In this document: positions 36,224 to 50,500 of the stretch, one piece after another
Layout: every line of letters begins with the position of its first letter
Numbering within the stretch: the stretch's first letter is position 1
Assembly (NCBI GenBank): GCA_021234155.1
Contig: JAJEKV010000062.1
Coordinates: forward strand, 5,518,497-5,582,496
Source of the DNA: Isoetes taiwanensis
Lineage: Eukaryota > Streptophyta > Lycopodiopsida > Isoetales > Isoetaceae
Reading direction: 5' to 3'
DNA: 64,000 bases
Program-made: the position numbers and the translations under genes
The notes under the pieces: model-generated
The model's database searches: none
The model's input: only the letters and a program-made list of their open reading frames with translations
Told to the model about the DNA's origin: nothing

Positions 36224-39200
36224 ATGAGCGGGCGTCGTCGATTGAACGGGGATGGAGGAGGAAGGGGCAGGGGCAGGGGCAGGGGCAGAGGAAATGGTGA
36301 CAGTGTCCGGCGTGTTGGCAGATCCAGAATATGGAGGAGTTCTGAAGATGCCTTGGAGGCTCGCCTGGGATTTGAGCTGTTCACAGAGGGAGAACCTAGA
36401 CTCGGATGGCTTTTAAATATGTCACCTGTGAGTTCTGCATTGTGTTTTTTCTTTTTCCAACAGAGCATTCTCAAATTGTTTACTCTTATTGTCTGGATTT
36501 TCATTCAACCTGGCAGCTGCCATTTTGCCCAATGCTGTAATGTGGATCTGTAAGTTGGTGCAAAACAGTAGGAGAGAAATTAGGAGATCTCTTATAGTTG
36601 GATTTGCACGTAGATCAATATTACTTCACTTGGCGAAAATGTATTGGTAGTGATAACACTTACTGGATTAGGAATTGCTCTCTCGCACACTGGTAACTAC
36701 AGCGGCTATTTAATGGAACTCATACATGCTTCAGTAAAGGACTGTCATCCAGTTGCCGAGAGTATTGAGCTTTTTACATAACACAAAATATGGAGTGTGA
36801 AAACAGCATTAACTGACTCCTATTTAGAGTACAATCTCATCCCTTGCCCTGAACTGCAAAGTATCAGTCCAGATATTGGAAATGAATTATAGACATTCTT
36901 CTCGTTTGAAAAGTTTCAGTCATGTAATTGACGTGGACTAAGATGCTATTCGTATCTTGAATGACATGACTATCCAGGCATCCTTTGAAGATCAAGACTG
37001 CAATAACCAGACATTCAGCTGTATTCATTTGTACTTTATGTGCCAGGTAGTGATCCTTTTATGCTTTTCCTGTACATACAGCATATTTCCTTATTCCATT
37101 TGTGACGTGTCAGGATGGATCAACTTTCAAATCAAGAATAAAATTCCCACCCTACTTCTATGTTGGAACAAAGGTAAGTTTCTTAAGATACAGTGTTAGT
37201 AAAGGATTATTTTTTTGGACTATATGCATGAACAGCATTGATGTGGATTTTGTAACTGTCATCTTTATATCCTGTATTAACACATGATAATGCATACTTA
37301 TGCTCTACTGATAGGGCATGTGCCTAAGAAACAGGTTTTTTAGAAAGATTTAATAGATTTCTCATGTTCTGAACTCAATACCCAGCCAAATATGGAACTT
37401 GAAGTTGAGGCATATTTGCGGCGGCGTTATGAAGGCCAAATAGCAGATATTCAAGTCGTCAAGAAAGAAGATCTGGACCTGGTGAGAGACACTCCTGCTT
37501 ATGTCTATGTCTGGTTGTTTAATTCCTTGGATTTGGGAGAGCCAAAATTATGGGATCGATATGACTATAAATTCTATAGCTGGAGTGCTGAAGTCAGCTG
37601 ACTTATATAATCAGGGAAACAATGCTAGTTATACTCACCGAGTTCTTTGTGAATGGTACTGAATAACACTAAGAATTAGGATAGTATGCAGGATCACTTG
37701 CCTTACTTGCCAGCGATACTTACGCTGAACGTTGCGGATCATTGCATAATATACATTGAAGCACCCATCCAGAATGTTTTCTGGAATGCTGAAGCAACAG
37801 CAAGTGCAAAAATATCTCCCATTCCATATATTCCAAGGCTTTGTCCTCGCCTATGATGTCACATAACAGTCGAAATGTATAGCATACCATGTTTGTGTAG
37901 CACCCCTTTGCCTCATGGAACCTCTATATCAGTACGATCTAGAAGTGAACAGGATTACATGGGCACCATGTCAGTGTGCAAGTATTCCAAGTATTTGTAA
38001 TCGATCAGGCACAAATCAGACACATGCTTCTTTTTTTCCTTTCCAAGTATACTTTACCATGATTTTCTGTTTGTGCACTTTATCCGCATTATTGTACCAT
38101 CTATTCTTTTTTTTTTTTGATTGAAGGCCGTTCCATCTATTCTTGAAGCTGTGGGAATGTTTTTTAATATTATGGGGTTTTTAGGCGTCAGTACGACCTT
38201 ATTTTTCCTTCCTATTTCAAAGTTCCTTTCTGTCGTCAATCTTCATTCTATAATGATAGCAGTACTACCATGCAGAAAAATCATCTCTCAGGTTTACAAA
38301 GGTCATTTCTGAAGGTCAAATTCAACACTGTACAAGAACTGATGTCCGTTAAAAGTGATCTATCGCCCATAATAGAGCGTAATAAAGCAAAACTGGAAGC
38401 TGCACAAGCCTATGAGGTTCTTGTGCAGGATATGAGGTAATTATATTGTTTCTCGAGTTGTAATTGTCATTATGTGTCTCTCAGTTATAACAAGTAGGAT
38501 AAATTTTGCAATTCTTCATCCTCCGTCTTTTGAGGTTTGAATCTGTTGTTTTAGATATGGCTAGCTACTGTTTTGGATATGCAGGTTTTAATACCGTATC
38601 TAGTCCTTAGTGGAAATTGCTATACAATGGGCTGTAACCTCTCCACGCTTTATCCCATACCCATATTTAAGATGGTGTGCACTCTAGAAGCATCACAAAC
38701 GGAACTGGCTTGGCATATTTGATTTGTCCTATTTACATAGTTTTGTATCTGAATATGGAGAATCAATATTCTCCATATTGAGTATTGTTGGTGCTTATTT
38801 TGGGAGGATAGAAGCAGAGAAAGACGGTGCAAGTTTAGAATGATCACAAATGGAACTGGCTTGTGAGGATTTTGTGATCCCATATGTTTGGCACATATTT
38901 TTCTACCCGAGCATGGAAAATCAAATTGAGTATTGTCGTGCTGCTTATCATCAACTTGCTTTAGAGAAAAGTTTGAGAAAGAGCTTTAATGTATATTTAG
39001 TCGATACAAGGCTCATTTAAATGGTTGTTTCAAAATTTGCAGCTGTACAGCTCAAGGAAATCCCAGAGTGCAGGATTACAATGAATACATGATCGATCTA
39101 CGGGAATATGATGTTCCATATCACGTTCGCTTTGCCATTGACAATGGTAGGTGAACACAGTCACTATTCTTTAGATGTTATTTTCTGATTTGTAATAGAC

Positions 39201-41579
39201 TGCTTTTCTCCTCTTGTTCTGTCAAAGATGTCAGATGCGGGCAATGGTATACAGTAAGTGTTGAAGCTGCAAGAGTAAAAATCGAGAAGCGGACTGATCT
39301 CCTTCAACGTGCTGAAGCAAGAATTTGTGCTTTTGATATTGAGACCACAAAACTTCCTCTCAAATTCCCAGATGCATCTTTTGATAATGTTATGATGATA
39401 TCTTACATGATAGACGGGCAAGGATATCTTATAATTAATCGTGAGGTAAGGGGTGCTTTCTATGTATGGTTAGGATTGTGCATTGGGTTGTGGTTTTTCT
39501 GTCATTCGTATCTGTTATCTATGTAGTCTCTCCTGTATGTGGCGTGATCTGATTGTGTGTTGGGTGTGGTTTTTGCAACCCGAGAAGTTTCAAAGTTTAA
39601 AAAGATAACTGGATTTAGCAGCAATGGACTGGATTTAGCAGCAATGCATGGGGCCAAAACTTGACTATCATGGATGTAGACTCACAACCCTTAGAATAAT
39701 GAGGCGAATCAAGAAAAACTGGAGGGAATTGGAGAAGTATATGTTCTCAAATGGGAAGCTTGCTTTTTTTTTGTCCAAAGAAAGAAAGATTTAGTAACAT
39801 CTACAGAAGAACATATGGTCTATGGGACGAGGACATACAATTTTTGAATCTTCAAGGATGGTGATAGCCTCCAAGACATTTACATCTTCTATCACAAAAA
39901 CACCTAATCCTAGGAAGATGATCCATTCAAGAATCCTAGCTGGTCCAAAAGTGTCGTAATATCAGCAGTGATCTTGTGTACTGTCATGTTTTCCCCTTCT
40001 GATTGACTCCTTTGTTTTGTTGCCCATATTACGCTCTTAGAGATCGCTAGTGTCACTCTTTAGTATCACTAATGTTCAATGCCTGCTATCTTTTACTTTC
40101 TATTTGGTGATGCTTACACTATCATACTCTTTTTGCTGTGATTTAGTGTGTTGGTCAGGACATTGAAGACATAGAATATTCTCCAAAACCTGAGTTTGAA
40201 GGATATTTTAAAGTAACAAATGTTCCAAATGAGGTAATAATAGAAAAATGATAGTGTAATCTTTAGTTAGCTGCTTGGACATTTGAGATGAGCATAACTC
40301 ATAATTTACTCCCTTCTTCTTTGTACAGAAAGAGCTGCTTCAATGCTGGTTCAGCCATATGCGGGAAAGTAAGCCTGGGATTTACGTTACTTATAATGGG
40401 GACTTTTTGACTGGCCATTTTTGAACAGCTGGCTAAATTTCATAAGATGGACATGCATGAGGTGCGGGTTCTCTTTTAATCCCTTTCACTTTATGCAGAC
40501 CACAAATAGAAAGCCAGTTTCCTTCACTGTTATTTACTGTCTACTCTTTTTATAGTTGGAATACTAGCGTTATATCATCGATATTATGTCTAGCTCAGTT
40601 GTGACATGCATTATGTTTGTTTCAGAAACACTTTATTAAGCTAGCATTAGATCCGCTCAATATAATTTACATAAATGTGCAAGGAAGAGGTGCTCTTTTC
40701 ATGTTCAACAGGATTGTGTAACTTCCATATCTTTGTCATGTTTTTCAGGAAATTGATTTCGGTGTGATACTGCACAGGTGAATGCCTAAGTAAATTTGCC
40801 TGCCATTTAGATTGTTTTGCTTGGGTGAAGAGGGACAGCTACTTGCCCCAAGGAAGCCAAGGGCTTAAGGTTATAGAGTTTTGTCTTTCTTTTGCAAATT
40901 TGAAAATTTCAAGGTATCTCTCCATAAGTGTAAGTGGATTTTGTTAATTTTTACAGGCAGTAACAAAAGCCAAATTAGGTTATGATCCACTTGAGGTCAA
41001 TCCTGAAGATATGGTCCGCTTTGCCATTGAACAACCACAGGTTTGTGAACTAGTCACAGTCTCTGCTAAGCACTTCACGTTAACGAATTCAATCTTTGTT
41101 GCAGAAAATGGCATCGTATTCGGTTTCAGATGCTGTTTCAACATACTATTTGTATACAACATATGTACATCCATTTATTTTCTCCCTTGCAACTATCATA
41201 CCAATGCCCCCTGATGAGGTTTTGAGGAAGGGCAGTGGAACTTTATGTGAAATGCTCCTTATGGTCCAGGTAATTTTTGCTTCAGTCGTCTGTGTGCCTG
41301 ATGCCGCCATTTCTTTATATAAGATGCTGAATTCATCCATTGTGTTTCTTTATAAGATGCGGAGTTCATCTACTCTGAGACTAAGGTATTCCATTTTGAC
41401 AGGCATTTAAGGGTAACATTATTTGTCCAAACAAACACAAGGCAGAACCAGAGAGTTTTTTTAAAGGCCGGTTGCTTGAAAGTGAGACTTATATAGGAGG
41501 CCATGTAGAGTGTCTTGAAAGTGGTGTTTTTCGTTCAGATATTCCCACAAAATTCCGTCTTGTTCCAGAGGCATATCAG
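36224..41579 (+). CDS. POL2A: POL2A exons 1-13: N-terminal and exonuclease domains
   Basis: Exons: 36224-36427, 36978-37046, 37114-37173, 37386-37481, 38276-38436, 39043-39146, 39228-39445, 40147-40233, 40329-40461, 40749-40869, 40957-41040, 41105-41269, 41403-41579. Exo I FDIET is in exon 7, with Asp and Glu binding metal. Exo II YNGDF is in exon 9 and Exo [16 protein letters not shown] in exon 12, so proofreading residues are conserved. Exon 9 lacks one T in each of two T-runs (near 40405 and 40420). Exon 10 lacks one G in each of two G-runs (near 40757 and 40777). With those lengths corrected both exons match the family without gaps. Intron 10 has the weak donor GTTATA. Intron 7 carries a LINE-tail copy. 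Confidence 0.9.
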
Positions 41580-44500
41580 GTATTTTTCTGTTTTGAGAAT
41601 AAGCAAAATTATAGAGCTATTACTGTAAAGATCACCTTGTTGTAGCTTTATTTACTGTGTTTACTTGTTCCTTGAGGTCTGTTAAAAGAACATTTAAAGC
41701 TCGGAGCCATAAGACTGTAGTAATATCCACTAAAGATCTACATGGTCAAGTATAAACAACATTTCCGAGCCTGCAAGTGTTGAGAGGGAAAAAGAAAGAA
41801 AGACTGATTTGTCAATGTCTATAAAAATCCAGCAGACCAATAATACAACTAGAAACCATTAACAAGCACTGATTTATCAACATCTATAGAAGTCCAGAAG
41901 ACCAATAATACAACTAAAAATCATTAACAACTAGGAGCAAATAATAAATAAAATTAAACTATCAAGGGCTAAAAGTAAGTTAGGATTATCTCTAGCAGCT
42001 GGAGCAAAGTATAAGTAATATGTGTTCATCCCTTTCTTTTGGAGGGCCAATGCAAACTTCAGTTTAGGGGGCAAATTATCCATAGCATAACTCTCCCACA
42101 TTAGTTCGTTTGTTGGATGAAGTGTGCCTGTCGTCATATGGAACCTAAAAATGGAATCCATAGAATATTGCAGAGGAACTGCTTTTCCAATTTAATTAAG
42201 TGGCATGGTTTGGAACTCCTCTTTTTGATCTACAACAAGATTTGAGATCATGATGTAAACTCTGGACTTCTGAAAGTCATGGTGGCGTTGTGGCTTTTCT
42301 TCCTAATACTCTTGAGAAGTTTCGACCGCTCTTTATTAAGAGTTGCCTTCCCTCATAGAATCATATGACTGTTGTCCATGCCTCTTGGGACAAAGAAGGA
42401 AGGGTTTATTAATACCTACAGGAGACCTTTAGGGTCTATGAGACCAAATAAATACATCAAATCGTATGGAATAGGATTAGATGGTCCATGTAGAGGGCAC
42501 GCCAAGATGCAATCCTAGAAGAACTTCTTTACCCCCTAGCTGGTTTTTGTATGGCGAGTTTCTCCAAGCAATAGAAAGATCGACGGTAAAGCACGCGCAT
42601 TCCTTGTTTCTAAAGTCCTTTAATAGAGTTGAAAATCAACCTAATATTTTGAAATTCTCTAGCAGGATGATTTAGCCTATAACTTTTTGACATCTTCTGC
42701 AGAAGTTGATCGATAACTTGGACCGTGACCTTCATTATGCAATAGAAAAAGAGGGGAAACTGGATTTGGGTCTTGTTACAAATTACAATGACATAAAGGA
42801 GGAGATTAGGAAACAGGTAAGTCGACTGTTCCAAAGAAGAGCAGGGTATTGAAAGAGAAGCAGCTAATTATTTTTTTCATTTACAGCTTGAACATTTACG
42901 AGATGTTCCAAATAGAGAAGAGCGCCCAATAATTTATCACTTGGATGTTGCTGCTATGTATCCCAATATAATACTCACAAACCGCGTCTCCAGGTAGCAC
43001 TTTATGCTGGACTAAAGTAGTAAAATCTCTGTTAGCTAGCTATTCCACAGTATAGCTATTGGTGACAACGCTTTATGCTCTAAATTTTTACCTTTTCTAT
43101 ATTCTTTTGTTTTTTGTTGTATCTTCTTTTCTTCTTAGTAAAATATACCCTCTGCGTTTGGGAGGTGCATGTGTTACTGCAAGCCAAGGTCTCTATTATT
43201 GAGCAACCGACTAACCTGCACATCTGAGTTACTATTAGTTGCTCTAGTTGGCATTGTGGTTCCTGCTGGTTTATGTTGTTCAAATTGCTACAATATTCTA
43301 TGCAACAAACTTGAAAGTCCATAGGAAATTATAATTTTGTATCTTTATCGACAAATTTAGATCCTAGTACACTAAATGTTGTTGTTGCGCTTGTAGCCCC
43401 CATCCATTGTTACGGATGATATATGTGCAGCTTGTGACTTCAATCGCCCTGGAAAAACTTGCCTTCGCAAAATGGAATGGATGTGGAGGGGTGAGAATTA
43501 CATGGCAAAACGAAGGTTGGTAAACTTCTATTTCCTGAGTAGTTTAAGGTAAAGATTATCAGACTTGAACAGCACGAGTTACAACTGTCATTATTCTGTC
43601 CAAAATGACTGGACATGTCTCAATTAAACCAAATACAAGTTCCATGAAGAGTAGTTAGGGGATAATGTTTAGACATGGCTAGAGTCTTATGGTCTGTGCT
43701 CATCTTTGGACATAAGCTGCTTCTTTGTACATGTAAATTGTCAAACTAATATTCATAGTTGCGTTTAATATGTGATGTCACAATTATCTAGATAATCCCA
43801 TCTGAACGCTTTAGGTGGCTGTAAAATTGACCTTCAATCATCAACAAAAGGATAAATCCAGTAGTTGACGACGAATCCGGTGTGCTTTGTCTATTACGAT
43901 GTAAGAGAGTAATTTTAGTGCCTCTTGGCATTGCAATATACCATTAAGTTGATATGCGCGAATTTACATGCTAGTGAACTCCTCAAGCAGTGGGGAACAT
44001 GAAGAAGGCCTGCTTTTGGAGGTGATGGCATAAGCATAGTTTGATAGGCCAAAGGGCGATGAGATGATGGGGAAGCGCGAAAAAGTGGACTGCCAGTAGG
44101 GGATCAAGGAGATGGTAAGCACCCGTAGAAATCAAATGATGAAGAAGAGTGACGGGACAAGCAATAGAGGGTAAACGAGCTAAAGAAACAGTATGGTCAC
44201 AAGCAAGCTGGTCCCTTTTGGAATGATGGATAAAAATATCAACATGAGACATCGAAAAAGATGGCCTGTGGTCTATGAGACATCATTTTGGATCTACAAG
44301 GGGCAATGAGCCTCCTAGTCATTGAATGGAAAGAAATCTTTTGCGAAAATGTAACTGTTAAGCAAGAAACGGAGGATGTGGTGCTAGGACAGGATCAGGA
44401 CAGCACTGACCTGTACGTGATTTCATAATGTGAGGATGATAATAACAGAGATTCAGATTTGTTAGTGCCATATAAGAAAGAGGTTAGGCAGCTATAATGC

Positions 44501-47500
44501 CAAAGAGAAACAAGGCCAGAGCATATTTTAGACGTACTTGGGAGATGTACAGAACAGGTTTCCTGGGCATGAATGCTAAGTATTTATCTTTCTGAGACTT
44601 AACAAGTGAATTCTGAGTTCCCAAGGCTCACAAATGCTATCTGTGCTTATATCACTTTCTTCCTTTTCAATTTCAGATCTTTTCAATTTGCATGTAGATT
44701 TGACATCATCCGAGGTGAGATAACGTGTTTGCAAAACTTTTTGACAGTGAGTACTATCATCTGAAGAATCAAATAGAGTCAGAGTTGTTTCCCACTGGTG
44801 AAGGAGCTCCTTCTAAGTATTTTCGTGACCTCAACAAAGAGGAACAACAAGCGAAACTCAAAGATCGTTTGAAAAAATACTGCCAAAAGTATCCATTTTC
44901 TTATTCTGCATGTTTGTCTTTTCTACTCGATTAAAACGACTTCTTTTCTGATTATTCAATTTGTTTGTAATTAATGACAGGTCTACAAGCGTGTGCTTGA
45001 TAAAGCAACTACTCAGCCACGAGAAGCAAATGTGTGCATGCGCGAAAATCCTTTTTATGTTGACACGGTCCGTAGGTATGTCTAATGTGTGTAAAGCTGT
45101 TAACATCATACTAATCTAAACATCAAACATCAGAGCGTGCTTACCTTTTTCATAGAAACTACCTGACAGTGGTGATTTCCTTATGCTGACACAAGGTTGA
45201 GCAGAGCTTTGTTTGCTGATTTTTTATATAACCACATTATCATTTGCAGCTTCCGAGATAGAAGATAATGAAAGTATAAGGGTCTGAATAAGGTTTGGAA
45301 AGGGAAGTTAGGAGAGGCGAAGTCCAGTGGCAATCCGATTAAGGTGCAAGAAGCACAGGTTTGTCAAAGGCAACATCATTATGGAGCAAGTAGAACGTGA
45401 TTAAAATAATATTTACTGTCCACTGTTATACATGTGCATAATTCAGACTATTCTTGATAGTTTTATCTAAGGTGAAGGATGCTGGGGAGTCACTTATTTG
45501 AGTTTTATCTTATTTCTTGGATCATATCTGTTATCTTGGCAGGATATGGTTGTTTTATACGATTCGTTACAGCTGGCCCACAAGTGCATTCTGAATTCTT
45601 TCTATGGATATGTGATGCGAAAGTATGTGATCTGTTCATTCTGTAATTTTTTACTCTATATTTATATAGCTTTGATGGAGGTAATTAATAGTTCAAATCC
45701 AGGTCGTTCTTTTGTACATCTAACAGACATGATATAGTATATCACAAAGCTGAGGGCATACATGGTATATCCCCTACATTCTGATCCCAATATTTGTTGC
45801 CTATTTATTTGATGTCTATTTAAGAGGAGGAGAGAGCTACATGTTCAAAAACTATGGGCAGTAGTGCCATAGATGAGAGCTGAAAGAAAAAAGAACCCTT
45901 TTTATTAATGTCTGAAAAGACGAAAACAGAGAAAGATTTATTGACATCTACACGAAGACACAGGGTCTATGAGACCGAAGACATACAAAATTTTTTGAAC
46001 CAGAGAAATTAGTCTAAATGATGGGTACTATCTTAAATCTGGTTCTTGAACTCCAGTTTATGCAATATAAGCGCCATGTCATTTTGGCTTGATATCTTAT
46101 GGCCATGCACTGGTCCATAGTTGCTGGTATTGACACTTGGTTTACAAAAAGTATTTAATACTTTCCTAAAACCGAAGTGCATCTGTGTTCAGCTTTCCAG
46201 TCAGTCAATTTATAACCTTTCAAATTTTTAAGTCTTTTTAAAGGATTGGTCATGTAGACATTAATTTTCTCTTTTCTCTTTCTGGACCCTGCACCAGTAT
46301 GAAATCTGTGAATATCTCTATACAGGGGAGCCAGATGGTACTCCATGCAGATGGCAGGTGTTGTGACATATACTGGCGCAAAGATTATCCAAAATGCTCG
46401 GGTCCTTGTTGAACAAATAGGGAAGCCTTTAGAGCTTGATACTGATGGCATATGGTGTGCCCTGCCAGCATCTTTTCCTGAAAACTTTGCTTTCACTACC
46501 AAGTACGTTTTACTTTTGCATGCACACTTTTCTTATTCTGATTCTCATGTTGCAGGATCAGGTCTCATGCATTTCTTTGTTATTGCAGGGATCCTAAGAA
46601 GAAGTTGACAATTTCTTATCCATGTGTAATGCTCAATGTAGATGTTGCTCTTAACAATACTAACGACCAGTATCAGGTAATATTTGTGACTGAGTATTCT
46701 ATCTAAGTAGTATTCTATCTAATATTTGTGACTGTTGCATTTTCAGCAATAAGAGATTTTATTTTAAGGATTGGGTTATGTCATTTGCAGACTCTGGATG
46801 ATCCCGATAGTCGCACTTATAGGACATCAAGTGAGTGTTCCATAGAGTTTGAAGTTGATGGCCCATACAAGGTACTTCTGCACTCTAAAATTTTCAATAT
46901 GAGGAATGAAGAATACGAACTAACTCTCCATCATCTATGTGGTCTCAGGCTATGATCTTACCAGCCTCTAAGGAAGAAGGTATCCTTATCAAGAAACGTT
47001 ATGCAGTGTTTAATGATGATGGAACCCTTGCAGAGTTGAAGGGCTTTGAAATAAAACGTCGTGGTGAACTAAAGCTCATCAAAGTGTTCCAGGTATTTTG
47101 AACTTTGTGCATCTCTTCTCTAGTTCATATCCACAAAGCCATTCATCATTGATGGTTAAATGGTGCTCCACTTCTGCTTTCAAATATTGAGAGTTAATAT
47201 GAGGGCGGATTTCACCTGGTGGATTTATTGTAGGACCATCGGCTTCCCAATCAATGTTTAGTCAATTGATTTACTGGTCCAGTGAAGCATATGAATTGCA
47301 ATGACAGGAAATGCCTCTTGTATTTTCTGGATACGCTTGAGTCTGAGGAATGGATATAGTGTTAGATCAACAATTGTTGCAATATTTGAATAGAAAAATT
47401 ATTTGTTTTTTCTATAATATTATTTTGCGTGATATAAATTCCAGGCAGAAGTCTTTGAGAAATTTCTTCAGGGCGAGACTCTTGAGGAATGTTATGCTGC

Positions 47501-50500
47501 AGTGGCATCGGTTGCTGATCGATGGCTGGATATGTTGGAGGTGACTTATTGCATCCTTTAGAAAGATTATATTAACGTCTACGAGAGACCGCTTGGGTCT
47601 ATGAGACCAAATATACATCAATCATGTCCAGCTAGGGGCGCATTTGCAGCCACCTAGAGATATTGCATAAAAAAAGGAAAAAGAAAACTAAAACAATGAG
47701 ATTAAGAAACTTTATGCCATTAAATCCTTTAATGGAACTGCTTTTGTTTACGTGGAAAGAAGAGATTGCTAAATTGGCAGTTCTTGTTTGGAATGCAGAA
47801 TCATGGGCTAGACTTAGCTGATAGTGAACTACTGGATTATATTTCTGAATCAAGCACAATGAGCAAGTCCCTAGCAGATTATGGTGAACAAAAGTCTTGT
47901 GCAACCACTACAGCAAAACGGCTTGCAGACTTTCTTGGTGAAGCGATGGTGAAGGACAAAGGGTTAAGTTGCCGGGTACATCGTGGGTTGTGATCCACAG
48001 GTTTGTCCCTTACGTGTTGCAATTTATTTTGTCATAGATAAGTTCCATGGCTTTAATAGCGACGCAAAGATTGGCATTTGTTACAGGAGCTCCAGTCAGT
48101 GAACGTGCAATACCTGTGGCAATATTTGAAACAGATCCAGGTAAAGGTTGACACTTATAATGGCTATGTGTTGCATAATTCTCCATGACATAATGGTAGA
48201 CTTGTTGGTTTAGATGTTATGAAGGTGTACCTAAGGAAGTGGTGCAAGGTCTCACGAGATGTGGCCTTCAGATCAATTGTTGATTGGGATTACTATCGTC
48301 AACCACTAAGCTCAGCTATTCAGAAAATTATTACTATTCCTGCAGCAATGCAAAAGGTCAATATTGCTGATTATATTTTTGCTTTCTGTAATGTCATGTC
48401 AAGAGATTAATCTGCTGCCTGTACGAGTACTTTCCTCTCAAAATTCCTTTTTTATTCATGTTCTTTCCATAGGTTCCCAACCCTGTTCCACGAAGTTCCA
48501 CATCCAGATTGGCTTTGGAAAAAGATCCGCGAAAAGGATGATAAGTTTCGACAAAAGAGCATTTTAGATGTATTTTCTCGGAAAAAACCAGCTGCTACAG
48601 AGGAGGTTCCAACTGACGATGGGATAGTTGGAGATTTAGAGGATCTATGTGGTAGCAAGAAAGTTAAAGGCATGCCAGTTCTACAGAAAGCTGTAACTTC
48701 CAATGACCACCTAACTGCAAACTCTTCTCTTCCACCTAGCCCTGACAAACGTGCAGATTATGGCACTTGGCTTACTCACAAAAAACGTAAATGGAAGGAG
48801 ATTCGGGAGGCAAGGAAACGTTTCAGGTCTTAATTTTTTGAATTATTTAGTAAATGGTACTGCTTCTAAAGCCCAATCAATCAAATCTTGACCTTTATCC
48901 TACAGACAAGACTCAACTGGAGTGGAACAAGAGCTAGGACATCCAGGGAAAACCTCAAGAAGCTTGTATCCCAGAGCTGGTGTAGGATCCTTCTTTTCGT
49001 ACTAGAGAGAATGCACTGGTTGCATCTCACTGGCAGGTAGTGTTGCTGCTTCTTTCTGCTTTTTTAACGCCTTCCTCTGGAAACACATTTAACTAATATA
49101 ACATTGACATGTCACAGATATTGCAAATTTCGTCGACTCCACGCCTGGGAGAGTTCATGGCATGGGTTATTGCTGATAGGTACATGTTTCGTGTACCTTT
49201 GAAGGTTCCACGCATTTTTTATTTGAATACACGAGCAGCAGTTACAAACGACTATCCTGGAAAACGTGTTAATCGCATCCTACCACATGGGCCTTTGTTT
49301 AAACCTTTATTGAGGTAAATTCTTGGTATAAGTCAGTGTTTACATAGTATCAGGGCAGAGTATATCAATCAGAGTTGTCAAAGGAAAGGGACGCATCATT
49401 CAGGGCAGTAAAGTTGAGACAACATTCTCTGGGATTACCACAGGTTTCTATAACTAGTTTGAAGTGCTCATTATGACCATTGTTTGAAAATTGAGGGGCA
49501 GGCTTACATCACCAGTGCCTAAAGGTCATACAAACAAGATCCAGAGTGGTATTTTAGTTTGTAGCGCAGGTGGTATCATCATAGAGGGATAGAGGCATAT
49601 GTTTGCATAGATACGACTTGCTTCTTGTCCACGATTTCTATTCGCAATTGTGGAAGATTCCCTTCTGTTGCATGTTTTGGTTCTACTACATTATGCAACC
49701 TTATATTTGAAAGGAATGATCTTATTTCATATACTAACTATAATGATATATCCAGGTGATTCTAGACGAGAGGCAATTTAGGCTGGCAGGCAAGAGCATT
49801 GCAGCTCATCTCTCAGACCCAGAGGTTGAGGTTAGTAGACTTTCAGATTTTGAAGTTAGACCTTAGAAGGCATACATCATCTCTGATTCCTTTGGCATAT
49901 TTGTGATGTAGGGTGTATATGAAACAAAAATACCATTGGCTTTCCAGTCTGTGCTTCAATTGGGTTGTGTCTGCGTTGTTGATAAAAAGGCTAAAGATCA
50001 CAGTCTTTTGAATGGATGGTCCTTGGAGCACCTGCACATGAAAACGACGACGGAATGCTCGTATCTTGCAGAACCAGTTTCATTCTTTTTTTTGTACCAC
50101 AGGTGGTTGATGCATCTTTCATATTTTACGGTTGCAGTATTTGTCCTGCCAAGTTATAATTATTGCTATTTTTTCATTTTAAACTCATGCAGTGCTTCAG
50201 ACACAAGAGGGCTTTATGCCTTAAGTATACCAGCACTGAACACTATAGCTGTGATTGTTGTTAGTCCTTTCCACAACAAGGAGTTATCTGCAAATCAGCT
50301 CGAAAAGCAATTTCGGGATACTGTTCAAAATATTGGGACTCCTACAGAGGTCTATTGTGATTATTCACGAACCTCTTTTAAGGTTTGTGCCCTATTTCTT
50401 CTGGGTTTTTGGAAACTCATGATATCACTCCATCTTCTTTTAAAACTTTTAACAAGTTTTTCTTCTTCAGTAAACTAGTTGGTCATGGACTATTAAATTA

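Noticed and set aside
37392-37601. A 69-codon ORF inside POL2A considered as an independent small gene.
   Set aside because: It is exon 4 read through into the intron.
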